64,000 bases of DNA from Actinomycetes bacterium (lineage in GTDB: Bacteria; Actinomycetota; Acidimicrobiia; Acidimicrobiales; Ilumatobacteraceae), in the NCBI GenBank assembly GCA_025358125.1, contig JANYKS010000065.1, positions 1 to 64,000 on the forward strand. Direction: 5' to 3'. This document shows positions 24,082 to 32,674 of the stretch, piece after piece. The position numbers and the translations under genes were made by a program. Position 1 is the stretch's first letter; every line of letters starts with the position of its first letter. Below the pieces are notes generated by a model. The model was not told where the DNA came from. It saw only the letters and a program-made list of their open reading frames with translations, and did not search any database.

Positions 24082-25440
24082 ATGGCCGATATCACACTGC
24101 CGCAACTCGGAGAGACCGTCACTGAAGGAACCATCACGCGGTGGTTCAAGAAGGTCGGCGACACGGTTGCGGCCGATGAGCCGCTGTTCGAGGTCTCGAC
24201 CGACAAGGTCGACACCGAGGTGCCGTCGCCGAGTGCCGGCGTGCTGACCGAGATCCGCGCCCAGGAGGGCGACACCGTTCCGGTGGGGGCCGTGATCGCC
24301 GTCGTCGGAGCAGCTGCTGACGCACCGGCGACGGCGCCCGGTTCAGAGCCGGTCGCGGCCGCAGCGCCAGCACCCCAGCCCGAGCCGGAATCCCCGCCGG
24401 AGCCTGTGTCTGTGGCGGCGGCTCCCGCAACGACTCCTGTGCCCGGCGATCCCGATCAAGCGCCACAGCCGTCCTCGGGCGTCGAGGACAATCGCCTCCT
24501 GTCGCCGGTCGTGCGCCGCTTGGTCGCCGAACACGACATCGACACACGACAACTGGTCGGTACCGGCCTCGGCGGCCGGATCACGCGCGAAGACGTGCTC
24601 GACTACATCGATTCGAAGGCCAACGGCGTTGCTGCACCGGCGCCGGCACTAGCACCAGCACCAGCACCAGCACCCGCACCAGCTGCAATCGCGCCGGTTG
24701 CCGCTCCGGCGCGTGCCCAGAGCGGCGAGCGCGACGAGGTCGTCAAGCTCAGCAAGATCCGCAAGCTCACCGGAGCGCACATGGTGACGAGCCTCGCGGT
24801 CACGCCGCACGCGTTCAGCGTGGTCGAGGTCGACTACGCCAATGTCGACATCGTCCGCGGCAAGGTCAAGAACGAGTGGAAGGAGTCGGAAGGGTTCGGC
24901 CTCACCTACCTTCCGTTCATCTCCAGGTCGGTGATCGACGCCCTTCGTGACTTCCCCCATCTCAACGCCACCGTCGACGGCGACAACCTCATCGTGCATA
25001 ACTTCGTCGACCTCGGCATCGCCGTCGACCTCGATTACACCGGGCTGCTGGTACCGGTCGTACGCAGCGCAGAGACCAAGCGGCTGCGGGCAATCGCCCG
25101 CGAGATCAACGACCTCGCCGGGCGGGCCAAGGGCCGCAAGCTCAGCCCTGACGAGATCTCCGGGGGCACGTTCACGATCAGCAACAACGGCTCGGCCGGC
25201 AGCGTGCTCACGATGGCGATCATCAATCAGCCCCAGGTCGCGATCTTGTCGACCGATGCCATCGTGCGCAAACCCGTCGTCGTGCGTCTGCCGGACGGAG
25301 GCGAGAGCATCGGTATCCATCCCGTCGGCAACCTTGCGATGAGCTGGGATCACCGTGCTTTCGACGGCGCGTACGCTGCCGGCTTCTTGGTCAAGGTCAA
25401 GGAGCTGCTCGAGACTCGCGACTGGGGTGCCGAGCTCTGA
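24082..25440 (+). CDS. 2-oxo acid dehydrogenase E2 component (dihydrolipoamide acyltransferase)
   Basis: A 452-residue E2 with one N-terminal lipoyl domain (residues 1-~77, lipoylated Lys42 in T-D-K-V-D-T), an acidic/Pro linker, a peripheral subunit-binding domain (about 140-175), an Ala-Pro linker (about 180-205) and a catalytic domain with H-R-A-F-D-G (His424, Asp428). It transfers acetyl or succinyl from lipoyl to CoA. In actinobacteria such an E2 can serve both PDH and ODH, so the specificity label is open. GAGAGGAAAC precedes the ATG. Its stop overlaps the next start by one base (TGATG). Confidence 0.92.
   Translation: MADITLPQLGETVTEGTITRWFKKVGDTVAADEPLFEVSTDKVDTEVPSPSAGVLTEIRAQEGDTVPVGAVIAVVGAAADAPATAPGSEPVAAAAPAPQPEPESPPEPVSVAAAPATTPVPGDPDQAPQPSSGVEDNRLLSPVVRRLVAEHDIDTRQLVGTGLGGRITREDVLDYIDSKANGVAAPAPALAPAPAPAPAPAAIAPVAAPARAQSGERDEVVKLSKIRKLTGAHMVTSLAVTPHAFSVVEVDYANVDIVRGKVKNEWKESEGFGLTYLPFISRSVIDALRDFPHLNATVDGDNLIVHNFVDLGIAVDLDYTGLLVPVVRSAETKRLRAIAREINDLAGRAKGRKLSPDEISGGTFTISNNGSAGSVLTMAIINQPQVAILSTDAIVRKPVVVRLPDGGESIGIHPVGNLAMSWDHRAFDGAYAAGFLVKVKELLETRDWGAEL
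24651..24683. repeat. Hexamer repeat encoding the E2 Ala-Pro linker
   Basis: About five AGCACC-like hexamers run in frame and encode alternating Ala and Pro. This is the flexible swinging-arm linker, so selection on the protein explains the repeat. Confidence 0.7.
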
Positions 25441-27167
25441 TGACGAGCCCGACCGAGCCGCTGCATGTGCGCTGGCTCGGTCGCGTGCCGTACGGCCAGA
25501 TGCTCGCCGTCCAAGAGTCGCTGTTCCGCCACGGCACCGCCAACCATCTGTTGCTGCTCGAGCATCCTCACGTGTTCACCCACGGCCCGCGTGCCGATCT
25601 GAGCACCAATGTTCTCGTCGACCCAGCACATGTCGGAGCGGAACTCGTCGGCGTGAATCGAGGTGGCGACGTCACCTATCACGGTCCGGGACAGCTGGTC
25701 GGGTACCCGATCCTGTCGCTGCCCCCCAAACACGGCGGCCGATCGGGCCCTGCCGACACCGTCGCCTACGTCTCCAACGTCGAACAATTGGTGATCGACG
25801 CGCTCGCCGAGCTCGGGGTCGCCACCGCCGGCCGGCTGGCGGGGTACCCCGGCGTGTGGGTAGACGTCGGTGGCGACAATCCGCGCAAGATCTGTGCGAT
25901 CGGGGTGCGCGTCTCGCGCGGGCGCACGATGCACGGGTTCGCGCTCAACGTCACCACCGACATGCGCTACCTGCGCGACTACATCATCCCGTGCGGTATC
26001 GCCGATCGGCCGGTCACCTCGTTGGCCGAGGAAGGCGTGACCGCCTCGCTGGCCGAGGTCGTCGACGTGATTGCCACGCTTGCGGCGCGACGGTGGGGCA
26101 GTGGCGGCGAGCGCCAGGACGTGGCGTGGCACGTACGCCCCGATGACCTCTCGGCCTTCTCGCGCGGCGAAGGACCCGGCAGCGTCGTGCGCACGTCGGA
26201 CGATCACGGGGTGCACGCCGAGCCCCGTTTCGACCGGCCGGTCGGGGAGTCCGTGCGCCTGCTCGGTCGGCTGGCCACGGCCGGGGTCACCGATTCCGTG
26301 GCGCTCACCAATCGCAAGCCAGAGTGGCTGCGCCCCAAAGTGCAGCATGGGCCGGAGGTGTTGAAGCTCAAGCGCATCGTCCGCGACCTGCAACTGGTGA
26401 CCGTGTGCGAAGAGGCCGGGTGCCCGAACCTGAGCGACTGTTGGGCCGACGGCACGGCGACGTTCATGGTGCTCGGCGAGCGATGTACGCGCGCCTGCGG
26501 CTTCTGTCTCGTCGACACCCGCAAACCACTCGCCCCCGAGTCCGACGAACCGGCGCGCGTCGCCGAGGCCATCGCGAGGATGAACCTCGCCCACGCGGTG
26601 CTCACGATGGTGGCCCGCGACGATCTCGCCGATGGTGGCATGGCCCATGTCGCAGCGTGCGTTGCGGCGATCCGCGAGCGGTGCCCCACAACGAGAATCG
26701 AAACGCTGATCTCCGATGCGAAGGGCGACATCGCCGCACTCGCCGAGCTGTTCGATGCGAGGCCCGACGTGTTGAACCACAACGTGGAGACCGTGCCGCG
26801 GCTGCAGCGCGCCGTTCGGCCATCTGCCGGGTATGCGCGCAGCCTCAGTGTGCTTGCCGGTGCCAAAGCTCGTGACCTCACGGTCAAGTCAGGGCTCGTC
26901 GTCGGCATGGGCGAGACGGTGGCCGAAGTGGACGGCGTGCTCGTGGATCTCGCATCGCTCGGGGTGCAGATCGTGACGATCGGCCAGTATCTACGCCCGA
27001 CGTCGCACCACCTGCCGGTCGAGCGCTGGGTCGAGCCGGCCGAGTTCGATCGCTGGAAGTCCTTCGGTGAATCGCTCGGCATCGGCCACGTCGAGGCGAG
27101 TCCGCTGACACGGAGCAGTTACCACGCCCGCCAGTCGGCGGAGGCCGTCGACGTCCGGGTCGGCTGA
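25440..27167 (+). CDS. lipB-lipA: Fused octanoyltransferase (LipB) and lipoyl synthase (LipA)
   Basis: This 575-residue protein joins both steps of de novo lipoylation. Residues ~8-215 are LipB, which moves octanoyl from acyl carrier protein to the target lysine: R-G-G-D-V-T-Y-H-G-P-G-Q (74-85), Lys150 (R-K-I-C-A-I-G) and the catalytic Cys185 (I-I-P-C-G-I). Residues ~290-565 are LipA, which inserts two sulfurs: auxiliary cluster cysteines 323, 328 and 334, radical-SAM cysteines 349, 353 and 356 (C-T-R-A-C-G-F-C), and R-S-S-Y at 558-561. All key residues are intact in one frame. A ~70-residue linker joins them. It is coupled to E2 by a TGATG overlap. Confidence 0.93.
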   Translation: MTSPTEPLHVRWLGRVPYGQMLAVQESLFRHGTANHLLLLEHPHVFTHGPRADLSTNVLVDPAHVGAELVGVNRGGDVTYHGPGQLVGYPILSLPPKHGGRSGPADTVAYVSNVEQLVIDALAELGVATAGRLAGYPGVWVDVGGDNPRKICAIGVRVSRGRTMHGFALNVTTDMRYLRDYIIPCGIADRPVTSLAEEGVTASLAEVVDVIATLAARRWGSGGERQDVAWHVRPDDLSAFSRGEGPGSVVRTSDDHGVHAEPRFDRPVGESVRLLGRLATAGVTDSVALTNRKPEWLRPKVQHGPEVLKLKRIVRDLQLVTVCEEAGCPNLSDCWADGTATFMVLGERCTRACGFCLVDTRKPLAPESDEPARVAEAIARMNLAHAVLTMVARDDLADGGMAHVAACVAAIRERCPTTRIETLISDAKGDIAALAELFDARPDVLNHNVETVPRLQRAVRPSAGYARSLSVLAGAKARDLTVKSGLVVGMGETVAEVDGVLVDLASLGVQIVTIGQYLRPTSHHLPVERWVEPAEFDRWKSFGESLGIGHVEASPLTRSSYHARQSAEAVDVRVG

Positions 27168-27227
27168 CACCGCCGACTGTGCCGGTCCACGTGACGTCGC
27201 GGGTAGGTCGTCGTCGCTCCGCTGGGC

Positions 27228-27233
27228 CAGAAT
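27228..27233 (+). promoter_or_regulatory. Possible leaderless -10 (CAGAAT) of the M24 peptidase gene
   Basis: CAGAAT ends 6 bases before the ATG at 27240; the first base differs from TANNNT. Confidence 0.35.
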
Positions 27234-27239
27234 GAGCGG

Positions 27240-28376
27240 ATGAACACTCAGGGTGCCGCCGAGCCACTGCCCACCGCCGTGTATACCGACCGAATGGCCC
27301 GCGCCCGGGCCCAGATGGAGGACAAGGACATCGATCTGCTGCTGCTCTCGCTCGGCCTCGACCTGCCCTACATCTCCGGCTACAACGCGATGCCGCTCGA
27401 GCGCCTGACGATGCTGGTCGTTCCCCGCAACGGCGAGGCGCGGTTGGTGATTCCACGGATGGAGGCGCCCCGCGTCAGGCCTCAGCCGGGAGTGTTCGAG
27501 ATGCGGCCGTGGGGCGAGCTGGAGAACCCGGTCGAGATCGTCGCCGAGTTAGCCAAGAAGGCCGGGACGATCGACAACGTTGCCGTCGGCGATCAGATGT
27601 GGGCCAGGTTCCTGGTCGAGTTGCTACCGCTGTTGCCCGACGCGCATTTCAGCCGCGCCGACGTGGTCACCTCGATGCGGATGACCAAGGATGCGGCCGA
27701 GATCGCTGCCCTGCGCGCTGCAGGCGCCGCAGTCGACCGGATCGCCGCTCAGCTGCAGGCCGGCGAGATCGATCTCGTCGGGCGTACCGAAGCCGAGGTG
27801 TCGGCCGATCTTTCCGCGCGAATCGTGGCGGAGGGCCACCAGGTGATGAACTTCGCGATCGTTGCCGCCGGCGAGAACGCGGCGTCGCCGCATCATCATC
27901 CCGGCGACCGCGTGATCGCCAAGGGCGAGATCCTGCTGTGCGATTTCGGTGGGACGATGAACGGTTACTGCAGCGACATCACGCGCTGCGTGTATCTCGG
28001 CACCCCACCGGCCGAAATCGCGGACGCCTACGCCGTACTCCACGAGGCCCAGCATGCCGCGGTCGTCGCCGGCACCGTCGGAACGCCGTGCGAGGAAGTG
28101 GACCGTGCTGCGCGGCGGATCATCACCGATGCCGGCTACGGCGAGTTCTTCTTCCACCGCACCGGGCACGGCATCGGCATGGACGCCCACGAGGATCCGT
28201 ACATGGTCGAGGGAAACTCGCTGCCACTTGCCGCCGGGCACGCGTTCAGCGTCGAGCCGGGTATCTACCTCGACGGCCGGTGGGGAATGCGGCTCGAGGA
28301 CATCGTCGTGGCCACCGCCGACGGCCCGGTGGCGATGAACACGGCCAACCACGATCTCGTGGCCCTGGACGTCTGA
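27240..28376 (+). CDS. M24 family metallopeptidase (Xaa-Pro aminopeptidase/dipeptidase-like)
   Basis: A 378-residue protein with a creatinase-like N-terminal domain (1-~140) and a pita-bread metallopeptidase domain. The five metal ligands are in place: Asp in L-C-D-F-G-G, Asp in C-S-D-I-T-R, His in H-R-T-G-H-G-I-G, Glu in V-E-P-G-I-Y and Glu in R-L-E-D-I-V. The family removes an N-terminal residue preceding proline or cleaves Xaa-Pro dipeptides in the cytoplasm. It lies 72 bases after the lipoyl operon with its own likely leaderless promoter, so it need not be part of it. Confidence 0.88.
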   Translation: MNTQGAAEPLPTAVYTDRMARARAQMEDKDIDLLLLSLGLDLPYISGYNAMPLERLTMLVVPRNGEARLVIPRMEAPRVRPQPGVFEMRPWGELENPVEIVAELAKKAGTIDNVAVGDQMWARFLVELLPLLPDAHFSRADVVTSMRMTKDAAEIAALRAAGAAVDRIAAQLQAGEIDLVGRTEAEVSADLSARIVAEGHQVMNFAIVAAGENAASPHHHPGDRVIAKGEILLCDFGGTMNGYCSDITRCVYLGTPPAEIADAYAVLHEAQHAAVVAGTVGTPCEEVDRAARRIITDAGYGEFFFHRTGHGIGMDAHEDPYMVEGNSLPLAAGHAFSVEPGIYLDGRWGMRLEDIVVATADGPVAMNTANHDLVALDV

Positions 28377-28402
28377 ATTTGCCCCGCCGACCGACCCCCA
28401 GA

Positions 28403-29605
28403 TCAGGCCGCCGACTTCTCCAGGATGTGGATGCCGCAGGCCGAGCCGAGGCCAATGACGTGGGCCAGACCGACCTTGGCGCCCTCGATCTGGCGGTCGC
28501 CGGCTTCCCCTCGAAGGTGATGACAGACTTCCCAGATGTTGGCGATGCCGGTCGCCGCGATCGGGTGACCCTTGGACTGCAGCCCGCCGGAGACGTTGAC
28601 TGGGGTCGTGCCGTCGCGCCATGTGGCGCCGCTGTCGAAAAACGCCCCTGCCTCTCCGGGCTTGCACAGCATGAGGTTGTCGTAGTGGACCAGTTCTGCG
28701 GTAGCGAAGCAGTCGTGCAGCTCGACGAGGTCGAGATCCTCGGGGCCGACGCCTGCCTGGGCGTATGCCTGCTCGGCTGCGCGCCGAGTCAGGGTGTTGA
28801 CGTCTGGCAGCACCTGGCACGCCTCCTGCCACGGATCCGAGGTCAGGATCGAGGCCGACACCTTGACCGCGCGGCGCTGTTGGCCGAGCGAGAGGGTCTT
28901 CAACTTGGCGTCGGATACGACGACGGCAGCTGCCCCGCCGTCGCAATTGGCCGAGCACATCGGGCGGGTGTTCGGGTACGAGATCATCATGTCGTTCTTG
29001 ATCTCGTCGAGCGTGAACCGCTTCGAATACGCGGCCAGCGGGTTGAGCGTGGAATGGGCGTGGTTCTTCTCGCTGATCTTGGCGAAGGTGTCGAAGTCGA
29101 CGCCACCGTACTTGTGGGCGTACTCCATGCCGACCTGGGCGAACACACCCGGCATCGTGTCCGTGCCGATGCGACCATCGACACCGGCGACCGCGCCGTA
29201 GCGACCCTGGCGGGTCCAGGTCTTGCCGTCGTCCTTGCGGCTTCCGCCAGCGAGCAGGCCGACGCCGCTGAGTTTCTCGACACCGACCGCAAGGCCCATG
29301 TCGCACTCGCCCGCCTTGATCGACATGATGGCGACCCGCAGAGCCGTTGCGCCCGTTGCGCATGCGTTAGCGACGTTGTAGGCCGGGATGCCCGTCTGGC
29401 CGATCTGCTTCTGAATCTGCTGGGCGATGCCGCCGCTGCCCATCAGGCAGCCCGCCGCGAGAACTCCCATGTCGCGCATGGTGACGCCGCCATCGGCGAG
29501 CGCGGCCATGGCCGCCCGCGACGCGAGGTCGACGGTGTCCTTGTCGGCGTGCTTGCCGAACTTGGTCATGTTGATCCCGAGGATCCAGATGTCATCGCTG
29601 GCCAT
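28403..29605 (-). CDS. Thiolase (SCP-x / lipid-transfer-protein type acetyl-CoA acetyltransferase)
   Basis: A 400-residue thiolase-fold protein. The nucleophilic cysteine lies in V-A-N-A-C-A-T-G, and later segments are E-L-H-D-C-F-A, G-G-L-Q-S-K-G-H-P-I-A-A-T-G and the C-terminal G-L-G-S-A-C-G-I-H. The H-D-C-F and C-terminal G-S-A-C-G variations mark the SCP-x-like branch rather than classical FadA thiolases; members often work with a DUF35 partner in sterol side-chain or acyl-CoA cleavage. Such a partner gene lies immediately upstream on the same strand, so the two probably form a complex. The substrate cannot be named. Confidence 0.85.
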   Translation of the reverse strand: MASDDIWILGINMTKFGKHADKDTVDLASRAAMAALADGGVTMRDMGVLAAGCLMGSGGIAQQIQKQIGQTGIPAYNVANACATGATALRVAIMSIKAGECDMGLAVGVEKLSGVGLLAGGSRKDDGKTWTRQGRYGAVAGVDGRIGTDTMPGVFAQVGMEYAHKYGGVDFDTFAKISEKNHAHSTLNPLAAYSKRFTLDEIKNDMMISYPNTRPMCSANCDGGAAAVVVSDAKLKTLSLGQQRRAVKVSASILTSDPWQEACQVLPDVNTLTRRAAEQAYAQAGVGPEDLDLVELHDCFATAELVHYDNLMLCKPGEAGAFFDSGATWRDGTTPVNVSGGLQSKGHPIAATGIANIWEVCHHLRGEAGDRQIEGAKVGLAHVIGLGSACGIHILEKSAA

Positions 29606-29619
29606 TGCAGCTCCCTGAT

Positions 29620-29657
29620 GTTCGGTGAGTGTTGCGGTGTTCGGTGAGTGTTGCGGT
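29620..29657. repeat. Two tandem 19-base direct repeats upstream of the thiolase gene
   Basis: A 19-base unit occurs twice exactly (29620-29638 and 29639-29657) in the 93-base spacer between the DUF35 and thiolase genes. No known protein site is recognised. Confidence 0.6.
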
Positions 29658-29698
29658 GTTCTTCGGTGCCGATGTGGCGCGACGCAAGCAGCCAGGGC

Positions 29699-30094
29699 TC
29701 AGGCTGCCGGCTCGAATGCGTAGTTGATTGCTTCGGTTCCGGCTTCGTCGATGCCGACGGGAACCGTGGTGAGGCGCACCTTCATCCCCAGCGTCACGTG
29801 CTCGGGGTCGGGTGTGACGTTGGTGAGGTTGGTGCGCACGCTCGTGCCGTCGCAGTCGACGATGGCCGACACGAACGGAACCAGGATGCCCGGCGCGGCG
29901 AACGCAACGATGGTGAACGCCGTGACAGTCCCCTCGGTCGCGATGTCGACCTTCTTGAAATCGGTCGCGAAACACGAGGCGCACGCATTGCGGCGATCGA
30001 AGTAGCGCGCGCCGCAGGAGGTGCACTCATTGGCGATCAGGCGAGGTTTGTCGCCCAACTGGAGGTAGTCGACGAAGGGGATCTGTTCAGACAC
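29699..30094 (-). CDS. DUF35 / Zn-ribbon OB-fold acyl-CoA-associated protein
   Basis: A 131-residue protein with an N-terminal rubredoxin-like zinc ribbon (E-C-T-S-C-G, then C-A-S-C-F) and an OB-fold (G-T-V-T-A-F-T-I-V, then L-G-M-K-V-R-L). DUF35 proteins assemble with SCP-x-type thiolases or MaoC-like hydratases in steroid and acyl-CoA degradation and bind the CoA moiety. The GTG at 30094 follows from the homology; further upstream in-frame codons lie beyond it. The thiolase gene follows 93 bases downstream on the same strand. Confidence 0.85.
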   Translation of the reverse strand: MSEQIPFVDYLQLGDKPRLIANECTSCGARYFDRRNACASCFATDFKKVDIATEGTVTAFTIVAFAAPGILVPFVSAIVDCDGTSVRTNLTNVTPDPEHVTLGMKVRLTTVPVGIDEAGTEAINYAFEPAA

Positions 30095-30221
30095 GGCGCC
30101 AGTCTCTCGCGTTTGCCACGCGTGTTCCAAAGCGGACCACGTCGAAATCCGTCGCTCCCGCATAGCGGTTGCGGGCCGATGTGGCATATCGTCACCGTCG
30201 AGATTCGGCAAAGGGGTCGTC

Positions 30222-31934
30222 ATGTTGGATGTAGTCATCACCGGGGGAACCGTCATCGACGGTACTGGGGCAGTCGGCGTGCCTGCTGACGTCGGAATCC
30301 GCGACGGGAAGATCGTCGAGATCGGCACGGTCACCGAGTCGGCGGCGCGCACGATCGACGCTACCGATCAGGTCGTCGCTCCGGGCTTCATCGACATCCA
30401 CACCCACTACGACGCGCAGGCGTTCTGGGACACCTCGCTCAGCCCGTCGCCATTGCACGGAGTCACCACCGTGATGGGCGGCAACTGCGGCTTCACGATC
30501 GCCCCGCTGACCCCTGACGACGGCGACTACCTGATGCGGATGCTTGCCCGGGTCGAGGGCATGCCGCTCGAATCGCTGCAGCAGGGTGTTCCGTGGGACT
30601 GGCGCAGCACCGCCGAATACCTCGACCGGCTCGACGGCACGTTGATGCCAAACGCTGGCTTCCTGGTCGGGCACTCGGCGATCCGTCGCGTCGTGATGAA
30701 AGATGCGGCAACCGAGCGAGCCGCGACCCCCGAGGAGCTGGAGCAGATGAAAGCTCTGCTCCGTGAGGGCCTTGCAGCCGGCGGGATGGGTTTTTCGTCG
30801 ACCTGGTCCACGTCGCACAACGACCACACCGGTGTGCCGGTGCCGTCGCGTCACGCAACACGCGACGAGGTCGTCGCGTTGTGCGCAGTCGTCAAGGATT
30901 TCCCCGGCACCACACTGGAGTTCATTCCCCAGGTCGGCCCGTTCACACCGGAAACGTTCGACCTGATGGCTGCGATGAGCGTCGCTGCCAACCGGCCGCT
31001 CAACTGGAACCTGCTCGCGGTGCAGGCCCAGAACTGGGACAACGTGCAACATCAGCTCACCGGCGGCGACATCGCCGCAGCGAAGGGTGGCCGTGTCTTG
31101 GCGCTCACGCTGCCCGACACGTTCCGGCTGAGGCTCAACCTGCGCAGCGGATTCGTACTCGACATCCTTCCCGGCTGGGACAAGCTGATGGCGCTCCCGC
31201 TCGCAGAGAAGGTGGCGATGTTGCGCAACCCGGCCGGGCGGGCGGAGATGGACACGCTCGCGCAATCGGCTGCGGGTCCGTTGAAGTCGTTGGCCAACTG
31301 GGGCAGCTACACACTGCTCGAGACGTTCAGCGAGCAGTGGAAGCGGTTCGAGGGTCGCACGATCGGGGCGATCGCGACCGAGCTCGCCAAGAGCGCGTGG
31401 GACACGCTGGCCGACATCGCGATCGATGACGACCTGAACACCGTGATCGCGAGCATGGACACTGGTCAGACCGATGCGAGCTGGGAGAAGCGGGTCGAGG
31501 TCTGGCGCGATCCGCGGGCCATCGTCGGAGCATCCGACGCGGGCGCCCACCTCGACATGATCGACAGCTTCAGCTACGCCACCACACTCATCGCCCGCAC
31601 CACCGTCGACCGGTCGTTGATCCCGCTCGAAGAGGCGGTCCACTACCTCACCGGCTCACCGGCTGCGTTGTACGGTCTGAAGGGAAGGGGCGTGCTCGCC
31701 AGCGGCAACGCGGCCGACATCGTCGTGTTCGATCCCACTCGGATCGGACCGGGGGAAGTGTTCACCAAGTTCGATCTCCCCGGCGGCGCCGGCAGGGTCT
31801 ACGGCGAGGCCGATGGCATCGCTCATGTCCTCGTCAACGGCGTGCCGTGCGTACAGGCCGGCGAACTGCTCGACGCCCGCCCGGGCACCCTGCTGCGCAG
31901 CGGACGCGACACCAACACCGTCACCGCCACCTGA
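30222..31934 (+). CDS. N-acyl-D-amino-acid deacylase family amidohydrolase
   Basis: This 570-residue amidohydrolase begins L-D-V-V-I-T-G-G-T-V-I-D-G-T-G and has the metal motif F-I-D-I-H-T-H-Y-D, followed by G-V-T-T-V-M-G-G-N-C-G-F, a hallmark of D-aminoacylases. A later A-S-D-A-G-A-H-L segment supplies the catalytic aspartate, and the C-terminal G-N-A-A-D-I-V-V-F-D strand closes the composite beta domain. The family hydrolyses N-acyl-D-amino acids or related amides; substrate specificity is open. A-A-A-G-G-G-G serves as a ribosome-binding site upstream of the ATG. Confidence 0.85.
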   Translation: MLDVVITGGTVIDGTGAVGVPADVGIRDGKIVEIGTVTESAARTIDATDQVVAPGFIDIHTHYDAQAFWDTSLSPSPLHGVTTVMGGNCGFTIAPLTPDDGDYLMRMLARVEGMPLESLQQGVPWDWRSTAEYLDRLDGTLMPNAGFLVGHSAIRRVVMKDAATERAATPEELEQMKALLREGLAAGGMGFSSTWSTSHNDHTGVPVPSRHATRDEVVALCAVVKDFPGTTLEFIPQVGPFTPETFDLMAAMSVAANRPLNWNLLAVQAQNWDNVQHQLTGGDIAAAKGGRVLALTLPDTFRLRLNLRSGFVLDILPGWDKLMALPLAEKVAMLRNPAGRAEMDTLAQSAAGPLKSLANWGSYTLLETFSEQWKRFEGRTIGAIATELAKSAWDTLADIAIDDDLNTVIASMDTGQTDASWEKRVEVWRDPRAIVGASDAGAHLDMIDSFSYATTLIARTTVDRSLIPLEEAVHYLTGSPAALYGLKGRGVLASGNAADIVVFDPTRIGPGEVFTKFDLPGGAGRVYGEADGIAHVLVNGVPCVQAGELLDARPGTLLRSGRDTNTVTAT

Positions 31935-31955
31935 CCGCGGCGGCGGGCCGAGAGA

Positions 31956-32600
31956 TCAGCCGCTCGGCGTCGTCGAAGTCGTGAACAAGCTCTGATCCGC
32001 ACCCGTGGTCAGGCCGAGCAGCTCGATCCGCAGATCGGGGGTGTCCTGCAGCGCGAGCAATCCGCTGTCGAGCGCGCAGTACTTCTTGTTGTTGCCAGCG
32101 CCGGCGAAGCTGACCTGGACACACGTCGCGGGCTGGCCCGCGATCTGTTGGGTGGAACCGATTGCCGGCCCGACCATCGTCGTCGCATCCTGGCGAATGC
32201 GTGCAGCCGGTGAGACGGCATAGAAATCGTGCGAGAACGAGAGGTTGCTGATCTGCGCGTCGTCGAACGAGTCGACACAGGTCGAGGTCGTCAGCTCACA
32301 GGTCTGGTTGCTGATGTCGAGTGTGAGAAAGCGCACGGTGCCGACTGTGATCGATTTGGCGACCGGGCTGGTCTGGGCAACCGTGGCCTGCGTCGTGACG
32401 TCACCGAACTTGGTCAGCAGCGAGTAGGTCGCGGTGAACTGGCCGGTGTTGGCCGCTTCGAGTTTGGCCAGGACGGCCGTGATCGCCGGATCGCTGACCT
32501 GCGCCGCGTCGGGAGCAAAATGGGCGCGCTGACCGGTGAGGCATCCGGTGAGCACTACCGGGGCGACCAGAGCGGCAACGAGGAGTCGGACGGAACGCAT
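31956..32600 (-). CDS. Putative lipoprotein, unknown function
   Basis: A 214-residue protein with a lipoprotein signal peptide (hydrophobic L-L-V-A-A-L-V-A-P-V then lipobox V-L-T-G-C, Cys about residue 19). The mature part has predicted beta strands and four further cysteines that could form disulfides. It resembles LppX/LprG-like or generic actinobacterial lipoproteins in layout only; no family is assigned. It is convergent with the deacylase gene and divergent from the membrane protein gene, so it stands alone. TACGCT lies 10 bases before the ATG. Confidence 0.65.
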   Translation of the reverse strand: MRSVRLLVAALVAPVVLTGCLTGQRAHFAPDAAQVSDPAITAVLAKLEAANTGQFTATYSLLTKFGDVTTQATVAQTSPVAKSITVGTVRFLTLDISNQTCELTTSTCVDSFDDAQISNLSFSHDFYAVSPAARIRQDATTMVGPAIGSTQQIAGQPATCVQVSFAGAGNNKKYCALDSGLLALQDTPDLRIELLGLTTGADQSLFTTSTTPSG

Positions 32601-32660
32601 ATGGCAACCGAGCGTACGAGCTGTAACCGAGCAAACGGTGGCGTGCCTCGGGGATGGCCC

Positions 32661-32666
32661 TATCGT
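32661..32666 (+). promoter_or_regulatory. Leaderless -10 (TATCGT) of the polytopic membrane protein
   Basis: TATCGT ends 8 bases before the GTG at 32675, which is therefore preferred over the in-frame ATG at 32654. Confidence 0.4.
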
Positions 32667-32674
32667 CGTCGTTC

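Noticed and set aside
24651-24683. Hexamer repeat suspected as a CRISPR or microsatellite locus
   Set aside because: It is in frame and encodes the Ala-Pro linker of E2; no spacer-repeat structure.
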